The notes beneath the pieces were generated by a model. The model had not been told where the DNA came from, did no database searches, and worked only from the letters and a program-made list of their open reading frames with translations. Both the position numbers and the translations under genes were made by a program. A stretch of 64,000 nt of DNA. Origin: Streptomyces camponoticapitis. GTDB taxonomy: Bacteria > Actinomycetota > Actinomycetes > Streptomycetales > Streptomycetaceae. Where the stretch lies: contig NZ_BMMV01000009.1 of the NCBI RefSeq assembly GCF_014646115.1, positions 124,001-188,000 on the forward strand, written 5' to 3'. Shown here piece by piece: positions 52,154 to 60,071 of this stretch (positions are counted from its first letter, which is position 1; each line of letters begins with the position of its first letter).

Positions 52154-53950
52154 TCAGCGCGGTGCGCGATTGACCGCGGAGACGACGGCCTTCAGCGAGG
52201 CGCGCGTGGTGTTGGCGTCAATGCCGATACCCCACAGCACCTTTCCGTCGATGGCGCACTCGATGTACGAGGCGGCCTGCGCGCTCGCGCCCTCGCTCAT
52301 GGTGTGCTCCGAGTAGTCCAGCAGCCGGGCGTCGACCCCGACGGCGGCCAGCGCGGCGAAGAAGGCCGAAATCGGCCCGTTGCCGGTGCCGGTCAGCACG
52401 GTCTCGACCCCGTCCACGACCGCCTCGACGGTGAGGGTGTCCGTGCCGTCCTTCTCGGTCGTGGTCTGGCCGGACCGCAGCTGGATCCGGCCCCAACGGG
52501 CGCCGGGCTCCTCGGCGTTGGGCAGGTACTCGTCCTGGAAGACCGACCAGATCGCGCCGGGCGTGACCTCGCCGCCCTCGGAGTCGGTCTTCGCCTGGAT
52601 GATCCGCGAGAACTCGATCTGCATCCGGCGGGGCAGGTCCAGCTTGTGCTCGTTCTTCAGTACGTAGGCGATGCCGCCCTTGCCGGACTGGGAGTTGACC
52701 CGGATGACCGCCTCGTAACTGCGGCCCACGTCCTTGGGGTCGATCGGCAGATACGGCACGGCCCACTCGATGTCGTCGACCGTCCTGCCCTGGGCGGCGG
52801 CGTCGGCCTCCATGGCGTCGAAGCCCTTCTTGATGGCGTCCTGGTGGGAGCCGGAGAAGGCGGTGTAGACGAGGTCGCCCGCGTAGGGGTGGCGCGGGTG
52901 GATCTCCATCTGGTTGCAGTACTCGCTGGTGCGGCGGATCTCGTCGATCTGCGAGAAGTCGATCTGCGGGTCGACGCCCTGGGAGAACAGGTTCATGCCG
53001 AGGGTCACCAGGTCGACGTTGCCGGTGCGCTCGCCCTGGCCGAACAGACAGCCCTCGATCCGGTCGGCCCCGGCCATGATCGCCAGCTCGGCGGCGGCGA
53101 CGGCGGTGCCGCGGTCGTTGTGCGGGTGGACGGAGAGGCAGAGGTGCTCGCGGCGGGACAGGTTCCGCGACATCCACTCGAAACGGTCGGCGTGCGTGGA
53201 CGGCGTGGACCGCTCGACGGTGGCCGGCAGGTTGAGAATGATCTCGCGGCCCTCTTCCGGCTGCCAGACGTCCATGACGCCCTCGCAGACCTCCAGGGCG
53301 AAGTCCAGTTCGGTGTCGGTGAAGATCTCCGGGCTGTACTGGTAGCCGAAGACGGTCTCCGGGCCCAGGATCTTCTCGGCGTACTCGGAGACCAGCCGCG
53401 TACCGTCCACGGCGATCTGCCTGACCTGCTCGCGCGTGCCGCGGAAGACGACGCGGCGGAACGTGGGGGCGGTGGCGTTGTACAGGTGGACGGTGGCGCG
53501 GTGGGCGCCGACGAGCGACTGGACGGTGCGCTCGATCAGCTCTTCCCTGGCCTGCGTCAGGACGGAGATGGTCACGTCCTCGGGGATGGCGCCGTCTTCG
53601 ATGATCGACCGTACGAAGGCGAAGTCGGTCTCGCCGGAGGACGGGAAGCCGACCTCGATCTCCTTGTAGCCCATGCGTACCAGCAGGTCGAACATCTCGC
53701 GCTTGCGCGCGGGCGACATGGGGTCGATCAGGGCCTGGTTGCCGTCGCGCAGGTCGGTGGAGAGCCAGCGGGGCGCCTGGGTGATGCGGTTGTCCGGCCA
53801 GGTGCGGTCGGGGATGTCCACGGCCTCGTAGCGGCCGTACTTGTGGATCGGCATCCCGGACGGCTTCTGGGTGTGCGTCGCGTTCGTGACGGGGGTGGGA
53901 CGGCCGACGGCCGATCCGGCCACCGCGGGGTCGGACATGCGCTCAGACAT
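52154..53950 (-). CDS. leuA: 2-isopropylmalate synthase
   Basis: A 598-residue enzyme catalysing the first committed step of leucine synthesis, joining acetyl-CoA and 2-oxoisovalerate. The TIM barrel has APRWLSTDLRDGNQALIDPM (metal and substrate Asp/Arg, residues 56-75), GYKEIEVGFPSSGETDFAF, and HPHNDRGTAVAAAELAIMAGADRIEG (given as HPHNDRGTAVAAAE and AGADRIEG; the metal-binding His pair). The C-terminal LeuA dimer domain (from about residue 455) holds the leucine feedback site. The long N-terminus is the actinobacterial form. GAGGAG lies about 10 nt before ATG 53950. A leader peptide and competing stems upstream indicate attenuation by leucine supply. Confidence 0.96.
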   Translation of the reverse strand: MSERMSDPAVAGSAVGRPTPVTNATHTQKPSGMPIHKYGRYEAVDIPDRTWPDNRITQAPRWLSTDLRDGNQALIDPMSPARKREMFDLLVRMGYKEIEVGFPSSGETDFAFVRSIIEDGAIPEDVTISVLTQAREELIERTVQSLVGAHRATVHLYNATAPTFRRVVFRGTREQVRQIAVDGTRLVSEYAEKILGPETVFGYQYSPEIFTDTELDFALEVCEGVMDVWQPEEGREIILNLPATVERSTPSTHADRFEWMSRNLSRREHLCLSVHPHNDRGTAVAAAELAIMAGADRIEGCLFGQGERTGNVDLVTLGMNLFSQGVDPQIDFSQIDEIRRTSEYCNQMEIHPRHPYAGDLVYTAFSGSHQDAIKKGFDAMEADAAAQGRTVDDIEWAVPYLPIDPKDVGRSYEAVIRVNSQSGKGGIAYVLKNEHKLDLPRRMQIEFSRIIQAKTDSEGGEVTPGAIWSVFQDEYLPNAEEPGARWGRIQLRSGQTTTEKDGTDTLTVEAVVDGVETVLTGTGNGPISAFFAALAAVGVDARLLDYSEHTMSEGASAQAASYIECAIDGKVLWGIGIDANTTRASLKAVVSAVNRAPR

Positions 53951-53981
53951 TGCGTAGGGCTCCTCGTGTGTCCGCTGGAAC

Positions 53982-54050
53982 GGCCGACGGGGCGGGAAAA
54001 CCGCATCACCAGACTCCGCGGGGAGGGGGTCGGCCTACGACTACAGACCC
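53982..54050 (-). promoter_or_regulatory. leuA attenuator (competing stems)
   Basis: Read on the minus strand, GGGTC inside the leader peptide gene (54050-54046) can pair with GACCC (54031-54027). Alternatively GGCCGAC (54035-54029), which overlaps that GACCC, can pair with GTCGGCC (53988-53982) closer to leuA. The two pairings exclude each other, as expected for ribosome-mediated attenuation. Confidence 0.6.
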
Positions 54051-54088
54051 TCGCCGCGGCAGCTAAGGAGAAGCAGCCCGAAACGCAT
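54041..54088 (-). CDS. leuL: leuA leader peptide
   Basis: A 15-codon frame reading MRFGLLLLSCRGEGL, then TAG, 91 nt upstream of the leuA start codon. Four consecutive leucine codons (CTG CTT CTC CTT) include CTT, which is rare in this genome, so ribosomes should stall there when charged tRNA-Leu is scarce. This is the classic layout of an attenuation leader and matches what is known, from memory, for leuA of streptomycetes. I see no strong ribosome site in front of it, so initiation may be leaderless. Confidence 0.8.
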   Translation of the reverse strand: MRFGLLLLSCRGEGL

Positions 54089-54199
54089 GATGTGCCGCAG
54101 CCTAGCCGAGCCGGGTGGTCCGCGCGGGCCCGTATCAGTATGCGGGATCACCGGGGGTCGAGGCCAAAACCCCTCGAAAGCCCCATTCCGGAGCCCCCC

Positions 54200-54217
54200 G
54201 GGGCCCTCCGGGGCCCC
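54200..54217 (-). terminator. Possible hairpin after era
   Basis: GGGGCC and GGCCCC form a 6-bp stem 9 nt past the era stop in a very GC-rich run. It is weak. Confidence 0.35.
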
Positions 54218-54225
54218 CGCGGTCC

Positions 54226-55191
54226 CTAGAACCCCAGCTTGCGCAGCTGCTTCGGGTCGCGCTGCCAGTCCTTGGCGACCTTGACGTGCAGGTCCAGGAA
54301 GACCGGCGTGCCCAGCAGCGCCTCGATGTGCTTGCGGGACTTGGTCCCGACCTCCTTGAGCCGCTTGCCCTTGGGGCCGATGATGATCCCCTTCTGGCTC
54401 GGCCGCTCGATGTAGACGTTCGCGTGGATGTCCAGCAGCGGCTTGTCGGCCGGCCGGTCCTCGCGCGGCAGCATCTCCTCCACGACGACCGCGATCGAGT
54501 GCGGCAGCTCGTCCCGTACGCCTTCGAGCGCGGCCTCGCGGATCAGCTCGGCCACCATGACCATCTCGGGCTCGTCGGTGAGATCGCCCTCCGGGTAGAG
54601 CGGCGGGCTCTCCGGCAGCAGGGGGACGAGCAGGTCGGCTACGAGCTCGACCTGGTCACCGCTGACGGCCGAGACGGGGATGATCTCCGCCCACTCGAAG
54701 CCGAGCTCCTTGCCGAGCTGGTCGATCGCGATCAGCTGCTCCGCCAGGACGCGGGAGTCGACCAGGTCGGTCTTGGTGACGAGCGCGACCTTCGGCGTCT
54801 TCCTGATCCCGGCGAGCTCCTTGGCGATGAAGCGGTCACCGGGGCCGAGCTTCTGGTCGGCGGGCACGCAGAAACCGATGACGTCGACCTCGGCCCAGGT
54901 GGTCCGTACGACATCGTTCAGCCGCTCCCCGAGCAGCGTACGCGGCTTGTGGAGACCGGGGGTGTCGACCAGGATCAGCTGCGCCTCGGGCCGGTGCACG
55001 ATGCCGCGCACCGTGTGCCGCGTGGTCTGCGGCCGGCTGGAGGTGATCGCCACCTTCTGGCCGACGAGAGCGTTCGTGAGGGTGGACTTGCCCGCGTTGG
55101 GGCGACCGACGAAACAGGCGAAACCAGCCCGGTGGGGGGCTTCGGACGGTTCGGCGGAAGTCTCGGGAGACGTAGGGGTACGAGCGCTCAT
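54226..55191 (-). CDS. era: GTPase Era
   Basis: A 321-residue GTPase needed for 16S rRNA maturation and 30S assembly. G1 is GRPNAGKST near residue 29, the switch segment SSRPQTTRHTVRG follows, G3 is DTPGLHKP near 76, and G4 is TKTD near 138. The C-terminal KH domain has KGIIIGPKGKRLKEVGTKSR and ends in VKVAKDWQRDPKQLRKLGF. All motifs are intact. ATG 55191 gives the shorter of two close starts. The core order with ybeY, corC and phoH is broken here by about 4 kb of accessory genes. Confidence 0.96.
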   Translation of the reverse strand: MSARTPTSPETSAEPSEAPHRAGFACFVGRPNAGKSTLTNALVGQKVAITSSRPQTTRHTVRGIVHRPEAQLILVDTPGLHKPRTLLGERLNDVVRTTWAEVDVIGFCVPADQKLGPGDRFIAKELAGIRKTPKVALVTKTDLVDSRVLAEQLIAIDQLGKELGFEWAEIIPVSAVSGDQVELVADLLVPLLPESPPLYPEGDLTDEPEMVMVAELIREAALEGVRDELPHSIAVVVEEMLPREDRPADKPLLDIHANVYIERPSQKGIIIGPKGKRLKEVGTKSRKHIEALLGTPVFLDLHVKVAKDWQRDPKQLRKLGF

Positions 55192-55260
55192 GGCGCCCAT
55201 TCTCCCCGATCGCCCCGCCCCCGCCGACCAGTCGGCCCGGACCCGGGCCCTCCGGATGCC

Positions 55261-55617
55261 TCAGCCGGCGGTGACGGCCAGCCGCACGGTCCCGTCGGGA
55301 GCGGCCACGAGCACCGGTGTACCGGGCCCGCCGAGATCGCGCACGGCGGCCCGGTCCTCGTCGCTGGCCGCCGCCGCCTCGGTGACGACGGCGGCGGCCT
55401 CCAGCGAGGTGGCACCGCTCGCGACGGCCATGGCGACGGCGGTGCGCAGGGCACTGAGCTTGAGGGAGTCGAGCTCGACGCTCCCGGCGACATAGGTCCG
55501 CCCGGTCTCGTCCCGCACGGCGGCCCCCTCGGCCACCCCGTTCCTGGCACGGGCGCTCCGGGCCAACGTAATGATCTTGCGGTCCTCGGGACCGAGTTCG
55601 GTGCTCTGCGTCGTCAT
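55261..55617 (-). CDS. Cytidine-deaminase-like small protein
   Basis: A 118-residue protein of the type often annotated as cytidine deaminase beside era in Streptomyces. LGPEDRKIITLARSARARNG and AVRDETGRTYVAGSVELDSLKLSALRTAVAMAVASGA follow the deaminase fold (given here as two shorter segments: AAVRDETGRTYVAG and LKLSALRTAVAMA). The zinc ligands of true deaminases (H/C-A-E and P-C-x-x-C) are absent: where CAE should be, the sequence is LSALR, and there is no PCxxC. It is probably a non-catalytic paralogue; its role is unknown. Confidence 0.75.
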   Translation of the reverse strand: MTTQSTELGPEDRKIITLARSARARNGVAEGAAVRDETGRTYVAGSVELDSLKLSALRTAVAMAVASGATSLEAAAVVTEAAAASDEDRAAVRDLGGPGTPVLVAAPDGTVRLAVTAG

Positions 55618-55666
55618 ACGCCGAGCATAGAGAGCCGCGCCGGCCGGAGGACGGGGCCCGCCCTCA

Positions 55667-56035
55667 TCAGCCGAGAAGGCAGAAGGGATGCCCGGCCGGA
55701 TCCGCGAAGACCCGCCACCCGGCTTGGTCGACGCGGAGCAACGTGGCACCGAGAGCGAGGACCTGTTCATGGGCCCGGTCGATGTCCCCGACATCGAGAT
55801 CCAGATGGAACTGCTGCGGATGCGCCTGGTCCGGCCACCGCGGCGCCCGGTACCCCGCCACCCGCTGAAACGCAAACACAAGACCGTCACCGGTGTGCAG
55901 GGTGGCGAAGCCGTCGCCCACGGCCCACCTGGGATCGGATCGATTGACGGCGCCTCCGAGGAGCGCCTGGTAGAACCGAGCGAGATCCCCCGCATCGGGG
56001 CAGTCCAGCACCACGCACTGCAGCTTGCCGATCAC
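55667..56035 (-). CDS. VOC-family (glyoxalase-like) protein
   Basis: A 122-residue protein with the paired beta-alpha-beta units of the vicinal oxygen chelate fold (VVLDCPDAGDLARFYQALLG at residues 8-27, FHLDLDVGDIDRAHEQVLALGA near 76). It ends FADPAGHPFCLLG, a family signature. Members include glyoxalases, dioxygenases and drug-binding resistance proteins; the substrate is not evident. It overlaps the next gene upstream by four bases (ATGA at 56032-56035), so the two are co-translated. It belongs to the accessory stretch inserted next to era. Confidence 0.85.
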   Translation of the reverse strand: MIGKLQCVVLDCPDAGDLARFYQALLGGAVNRSDPRWAVGDGFATLHTGDGLVFAFQRVAGYRAPRWPDQAHPQQFHLDLDVGDIDRAHEQVLALGATLLRVDQAGWRVFADPAGHPFCLLG

Positions 56036-56406
56036 CGGCTGATTCTCCGTCCCTCCCGAACCCGCGACTCACACCTGTCACAGAGGACCAGCAGGACTGG
56101 TCTGCTCGCACGCTCGGAGCCGTCCGCGCCACAGCGTTCGCACACCGTCTCGCTGCGCCGCGCGAACACCTCGATGACCTCGTCGAGTCGCTCGGACTCG
56201 GCGTCTGTCCAGTTCCCTCCGAGCCTCCATGGGCGCGGAAACGCCTGGAAGGCCAAGGATGCCCACTTCTGCTTGACGGCCAAGAGCTCGTACTCGGGGA
56301 ACTCCGCGGCGACGGCGCGATGGCATTCGAGCACCAGCTCCAACCAGCCCGGCCCCACGTCGATCTCGACCGACGGATCGCGGAAATGCCGCCGGACCTC
56401 ACTCAT
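56032..56406 (-). CDS. Hypothetical protein with C-terminal zinc knuckles
   Basis: A 124-residue protein, not assigned to a known domain. The first half is GPGWLELVLECHRAVAAEFP followed by YELLAVKQKWASLAFQAF. The second has VCERCG near residue 87 and LCDRCESR near 112, two CxxC pairs that should bind one zinc. From memory, this arrangement (an aromatic-rich K-x-K-(W/F)-x-x-L strand, then a CxxC pair) recurs in small hypothetical proteins of phages and accessory regions. I start at ATG 56406 behind GAGGGG; an ATG at 56430 would add eight residues. It is translationally coupled to the VOC gene. Confidence 0.65.
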   Translation of the reverse strand: MSEVRRHFRDPSVEIDVGPGWLELVLECHRAVAAEFPEYELLAVKQKWASLAFQAFPRPWRLGGNWTDAESERLDEVIEVFARRSETVCERCGADGSERASRPVLLVLCDRCESRVREGRRISR

Positions 56407-56466
56407 CGCCCCCTCGCCCGCTGCCACCATCCGGACACTCCCTACCCGATGTCGTCGAGAGACGCC

Positions 56467-57225
56467 TTACGCGTCGAAGTCGTACTCCAGGACGTAAGAC
56501 GCCGAGTCGAGAATCATCTCGTTGACCTCGACCGCCCGGCCGTCAGCGGTGAACGCCGTGCGGCAGATCAGCATCACGGGCGTCCCGGCGGACAGACTCA
56601 ATCGCCGTGACTCCTCCTGGGACGGCATGCGCGAGCGGACTTCCTCCCGGAAGTGCGCGGGTTCGTGGCCGAGTTCGGCGAGGCGGGCGTAAATACCGCC
56701 GGGCCCTGTGTCCTCCCGCGTGATCGCGGACCCCGCGACGAGCGCGGCGGACAGGTGGCTGGCGGCCAGCAGCACCGGCTTCCCGTCCAGGACGAAGCGG
56801 CGGCTTCGTACGCACACGGGGGCGCCCGGAGCGAGGTCCAGCACATGGGCGACCCGTTCCGGCGCGGGCTCCTCGGTCACGGCGATCTGATCGACCACAA
56901 GATCCCGGTCCTCGATGTCCGCCGCCCAGATCGACCGTCCGGCGCCCCACAGCTCACCTGACAACCGCTGGACACCACGCCGCCGCACCGGCCGAAAGGC
57001 CCGCACGAACACCCCGGCCCCCTTGCGCGACTCGGCGATCCCCTCGGTCTGCAGCACCCCGAGTGCCTGCCGCGCCGTCATCCGTGCGACGCCGTGCTCG
57101 GTCATGAGCTCGTTCTCACCTGGCAGCCGCGCCCCGGGACCGTAGTCACCGAGCCGAATCGCCTCACGCAGCACATCGGCGATGCGCCGGTACTTCGGCT
57201 GCCCTCCGTCGTCCCTGGTCGCCAT
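56467..57225 (-). CDS. GntR-family regulator with UTRA domain (Streptomyces accessory type)
   Basis: A 252-residue regulator. The winged helix is in residues 9-75 (YRRIADVLREAIRLGDYGPG, LPGENELMTEHGVARMTARQ, GIAESRKGAGVFV). The UTRA domain follows (VLDLAPGAPVCVRSRRFVLD, YARLAELGHEPAHFREEVRS, AFTADGRAVEVNEMILDSAS). It is divergent from the frameshifted gene at 57371; matching 17-bp inverted operators flank that gene's promoter. This is the layout of the GntR/KorSA-like regulators found on actinomycete plasmids and integrative elements, although no such element is visible here. ATG 57225 is chosen because the domain starts soon after. Confidence 0.87.
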   Translation of the reverse strand: MATRDDGGQPKYRRIADVLREAIRLGDYGPGARLPGENELMTEHGVARMTARQALGVLQTEGIAESRKGAGVFVRAFRPVRRRGVQRLSGELWGAGRSIWAADIEDRDLVVDQIAVTEEPAPERVAHVLDLAPGAPVCVRSRRFVLDGKPVLLAASHLSAALVAGSAITREDTGPGGIYARLAELGHEPAHFREEVRSRMPSQEESRRLSLSAGTPVMLICRTAFTADGRAVEVNEMILDSASYVLEYDFDA

Positions 57226-57246
57226 GCGTCGACACCCTTCCGTCTT

Positions 57247-57254
57247 CTCTAGAC
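57247..57254. promoter_or_regulatory. Extra GntR half-site near the regulator gene
   Basis: CTCTAGAC repeats the core of the operators at 57293 and 57344. It lies 22 bp before ATG 57225 and could mediate autorepression. Confidence 0.5.
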
Positions 57255-57292
57255 AGCCTAGGCCACACCCGTAACAGAGCATTCGGACCGTC

Positions 57293-57309
57293 AACCTCTC
57301 TAGACATCT
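57293..57309. promoter_or_regulatory. GntR operator arm 1
   Basis: AACCTCTCTAGACATCT, the exact inverse of the sequence at 57344-57360. It lies just upstream of a TTGACA -35. Confidence 0.75.
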
Positions 57310-57311
57310 CA

Positions 57312-57340
57312 TTGACACCGCTGGCCCCGACAGGTTCTAC
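57312..57340 (+). promoter_or_regulatory. Promoter of the frameshifted gene
   Basis: TTGACA (57312-57317) and TTCTAC (57335-57340) are 17 bp apart. The element fits exactly between the two operator arms, so bound regulator would occlude or loop it. Confidence 0.55.
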
Positions 57341-57343
57341 TCA

Positions 57344-57360
57344 AGATGTCTAGAGAGGTT
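57344..57360. promoter_or_regulatory. GntR operator arm 2
   Basis: AGATGTCTAGAGAGGTT, the exact inverse of arm 1, placed over the predicted transcription start. Confidence 0.75.
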
Positions 57361-57370
57361 GCGTGCTGCG

Positions 57371-58050
57371 ATGACACGTCAGAAGCCACCGCCGAACACC
57401 ACACACCGACACCCCGCTCCCGTGCCCTACATCACACGGTGGAGCGCGGAGGAGTCACCCGGCATACGCGTCGTCGCGAAGAACGGTGGCATCGGCTACG
57501 CGGACGAGCGACCGTACGACCGGGACACGAACGGCGTCCTGTGGACGCGTGTCCCCTCGCTGCCAGGCAAGGGCGACCCGAGTTCGGCAAGGTGCACGCA
57601 CTACGCCAACGGTTGGCCATGGAGGCCCTGCTGTGTCAGGTATGCGCCCTTCCGGCCGACTGGACCGGCGACGGCGTGCTGTGGATGCTCGGCGAGAGCC
57701 TGGATGACACTGACGGCTCCGGATCGGACATCGATGAACTCGTCACCGCCCAGCCGCCTCTCTGCCCGCCCTGCGCCGTGAAATCCGCCCAGGCGTGTCC
57801 GCACCTCCGCCGGCGGTGCACCGTCCTGCGGGCGCGCTCGTTCGACCTGGCCGGAGTACGAGGGGTCCTCTACCGCCCGGGACATCCGAGCCCCGTCGCG
57901 TGGGACGCGAGCGGTGTGGGCTTCGGCGATCCCCGCATCCGCTGGATCCGCGCCGGACAGTCGCTCATGCGGCTGCGTGGCATCACCGTCGTGCGTCTCG
58001 GCGCGCTCCGCGAGACCCCCCTCGGCGCACTCAGCGCACCGGTCGTCTGA
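57371..58050 (+). pseudogene. Accessory zinc-binding protein, frameshifted
   Basis: Two overlapping frames make one protein. The first starts at ATG 57371 and reads VPYITRWSAEESPGIRVVAK, then GGIGYADERPYDRDTNGVLW, up to PGKG. The second continues RPEFGKVHALRQR, then MEALLCQVCALPADW, CPPCAVKSAQACPHLRRR, VLYRPGHP and RIRWIRAGQSLMRL, to a stop at 58050. Joining them needs one extra base near 57574 (GGCGACC read as GGCCGACC), giving about 226 residues with three CxxC-like clusters. I recall intact homologues in other streptomycetes paired with the same GntR type, but cannot check this. A sequencing error would also explain the break. The function is unknown. Confidence 0.7.
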
Positions 58051-58272
58051 CGGAGCGTGAACCTGGGTGTTCGCGGGGTGGTGCGGGAGCCGCAGATCAC
58101 ATGAACGGCGTCCCAACAAAGCACGAATTAGGCATGTCTTCTAGCTTTTGATCTCGGGTATCGTCCCGTTCCACGCGGCCAGGTCACGTGATCGGGAACG
58201 GTGCCGCCGAGGGGAAGAGCGCGCTTTGCCGGGCTCCCGGGCAGGTTGTCCGAGCAGACGAGGAAGAAGGTC

Positions 58273-59679
58273 ATGAAGCGCATACTCATTCGCTCTGGGA
58301 AGAGTCCGTTCTACGTCGCCAGTCAGCAGGAGTTCCTCCAGAAGGACCTGATCGGCACGAACTCCGGGAATCTGCTCTTCAGCGACGCCGCGCACAAGAT
58401 CCTGCTCACCGAGCGGACCGAGGTGACGTCCAACGGTATCGGCACCGACGCGACGCCCGAGCGCGCGCGGCAGATCAACGAGGACTACGACGTCTTCGTC
58501 ATTCCGCTGGCCAACGCCTTCCGGCCCTCCTTCAAGCCCAACCTGAACAAGCTCTCCACCCTCATCGAGCAGCTCACCATCCCCGTCGTCGTCGTGGGCG
58601 TGGGCGCGCAGGTGTCCGAGGACTACGACACCACCAGACTCGTGCCCATCGAGGCCTCGGTGAAGAGGTTCGTCAAGGCCGTCCTGGAGAGATCCGCCTC
58701 CATAGGTGTGCGCGGCGAGCTGACCGCCTCCTATCTGGAGCGGCTCGGCTTCAAGCGGCACGTCGAGGTCATCGGGTGCCCGTCGATGTTCCTGCACGGC
58801 GACACCTTCCCGACCCCCCGGGACCCGGGCACCATCGACGCCCACTCCCGGATAGCGATCAACATGTCCCCCGGTGCGATAGCCGTCGGCGACATGGAGG
58901 GCCTGGCCCGCCACGCGCTGAGCCGCTTCCCGCATCTCAGGTACTACGCGCAGAACCTCGCCGACGCCGAAGTCCTCTTCTGGGGCGACACCTCCGCCGT
59001 CACCGGCCCCCAGACCCGCTTCCCCCGGCGGTTGACCCACCCGCTGTTCGAGGAGAACCGGGTCAGGGTCCCGCTGGATCCCAAGACATGGATGGACGAA
59101 CTGGCGACGTACGACTTCGTCTACGGCACCCGTATCCACGGCAACATCGCGCCCCTGCTCGCCGGCACCCCCAGCGTCGTCCTCGTGCACGACTCCCGGA
59201 CCCTGGAACTCTGCCGCTACTTCGGCATCCCGCACCGGATGCTTCGCACCACGCCCGCCGACGTCCACCCGCAAGAACTGTACGAGCAGGCCGACTACAG
59301 CGAGATGGTCGGCGGGCACAAGGAGCGCTTCGACCGGTTCGTCGGCTTCCTCGACAGGAACGGTCTGGAGAACACGTTCACGCACGGCGACGGCGGCGCC
59401 GCCTTCGACCTGCGGCTCGGTGCCCTCGATCTGCCGCCGTCACTCGGCGTGTGGGACGGCACCGACGACGGGGCGCTGCACTACCGCTTCAGCCGGATGC
59501 ACGAGCGTCACACCATCACGGACCGCCGTATCGAGGTGCTCACCAAGAAGAACAACGAGCTCCAGAAGAAGCTCACTTCGCTGGAGCGGCGGCTGTCCAC
59601 CCTGGAGAGCGGCTCGATACGGCGGATCGGTCCGGCCGTCCGGCGTCAGGTACGCCGCCGGCTGCGGCCCAAGAACTGA
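58273..59679 (+). CDS. Polysaccharide pyruvyl transferase-like protein with C-terminal coiled coil
   Basis: A 468-residue protein. Residues 1-370 follow the GT-B-like polysaccharide pyruvyl transferase family (NSGNLLFSDAAHKILL, VVVVGVGAQVSEDYDT, SIGVRGELTASYLERLG, EVIGCPSMFLHG, FVYGTRIHGNIAPLLAGTPS, the last including the conserved G-x-R-x-H-G). This family adds pyruvate ketals to cell-wall glycans or related polymers. Residues about 425-455 form a coiled coil (RIEVLTKKNNELQKKLTSLE), then a very basic tail (RRQVRRRLRPKN) that may contact membrane or glycan. It sits alone in the accessory stretch. ATG 58273 is preceded by AGGAAGAAGG. Confidence 0.82.
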   Translation: MKRILIRSGKSPFYVASQQEFLQKDLIGTNSGNLLFSDAAHKILLTERTEVTSNGIGTDATPERARQINEDYDVFVIPLANAFRPSFKPNLNKLSTLIEQLTIPVVVVGVGAQVSEDYDTTRLVPIEASVKRFVKAVLERSASIGVRGELTASYLERLGFKRHVEVIGCPSMFLHGDTFPTPRDPGTIDAHSRIAINMSPGAIAVGDMEGLARHALSRFPHLRYYAQNLADAEVLFWGDTSAVTGPQTRFPRRLTHPLFEENRVRVPLDPKTWMDELATYDFVYGTRIHGNIAPLLAGTPSVVLVHDSRTLELCRYFGIPHRMLRTTPADVHPQELYEQADYSEMVGGHKERFDRFVGFLDRNGLENTFTHGDGGAAFDLRLGALDLPPSLGVWDGTDDGALHYRFSRMHERHTITDRRIEVLTKKNNELQKKLTSLERRLSTLESGSIRRIGPAVRRQVRRRLRPKN

Positions 59680-59693
59680 TCCGCGCGCGCCCG

Positions 59694-60071
59694 TTACGGC
59701 CGGTCGAGCCGAAGACGCTCCGCCTTCGGCAGACCGGCCACCACCAGGTCGTAACTGTCCTCGATCAGCTCGCGCACCATCCGCGCGGGCAGCCCGGGGA
59801 CCGTGACCGTGTTCCAGTGCCGCTTGTTGAGGTGCCATCCGGGGACGATCTCCGGATGGGCCGCGCGCAGCCGTATCGCCTCGTCCGGGTCGCACTTGAG
59901 CGAGACCTTCAACGGCTCGGCGTCCAGGGCGGTGAGCAGGAACACCTTCCCCACCACCTTGAAGACCGAGGTCTCGGGGTCGAAGGGGAACTCCTCCTTC
60001 ACCGCGTTGAACTCCAGGCAGAACGCGCGCAGTTCGTCCCGCGACAACGAGCCGCCCCCGGCGGAGCTCAT
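59694..60071 (-). CDS. MmcQ/YjbR family protein
   Basis: A 125-residue CyaY-like double-wing fold protein. LRAFCLEFNAVKEEFPFDPE, VFKVVGKVFLLTALD, VSLKCDPDEAIRLRAAHPEI, PGWHLNKRHWNTVTVPG and LIEDSYDLVVAGLPK are diagnostic. Members are annotated as DNA-binding but the evidence is thin. The ATG overlaps the corC-like stop codon (ATGA at 60068-60071), which makes it the last gene of the phoH - ybeY - corC operon. Confidence 0.9.
   Translation of the reverse strand: MSSAGGGSLSRDELRAFCLEFNAVKEEFPFDPETSVFKVVGKVFLLTALDAEPLKVSLKCDPDEAIRLRAAHPEIVPGWHLNKRHWNTVTVPGLPARMVRELIEDSYDLVVAGLPKAERLRLDRP

Noticed and set aside
57540..57600. Programmed -1 frameshift in the zinc-protein gene
   Set aside because: The junction codons AAG GGC GAC do not form a slippery heptamer and no pseudoknot-like stem follows closely. 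A mutational or sequencing single-base loss is simpler.
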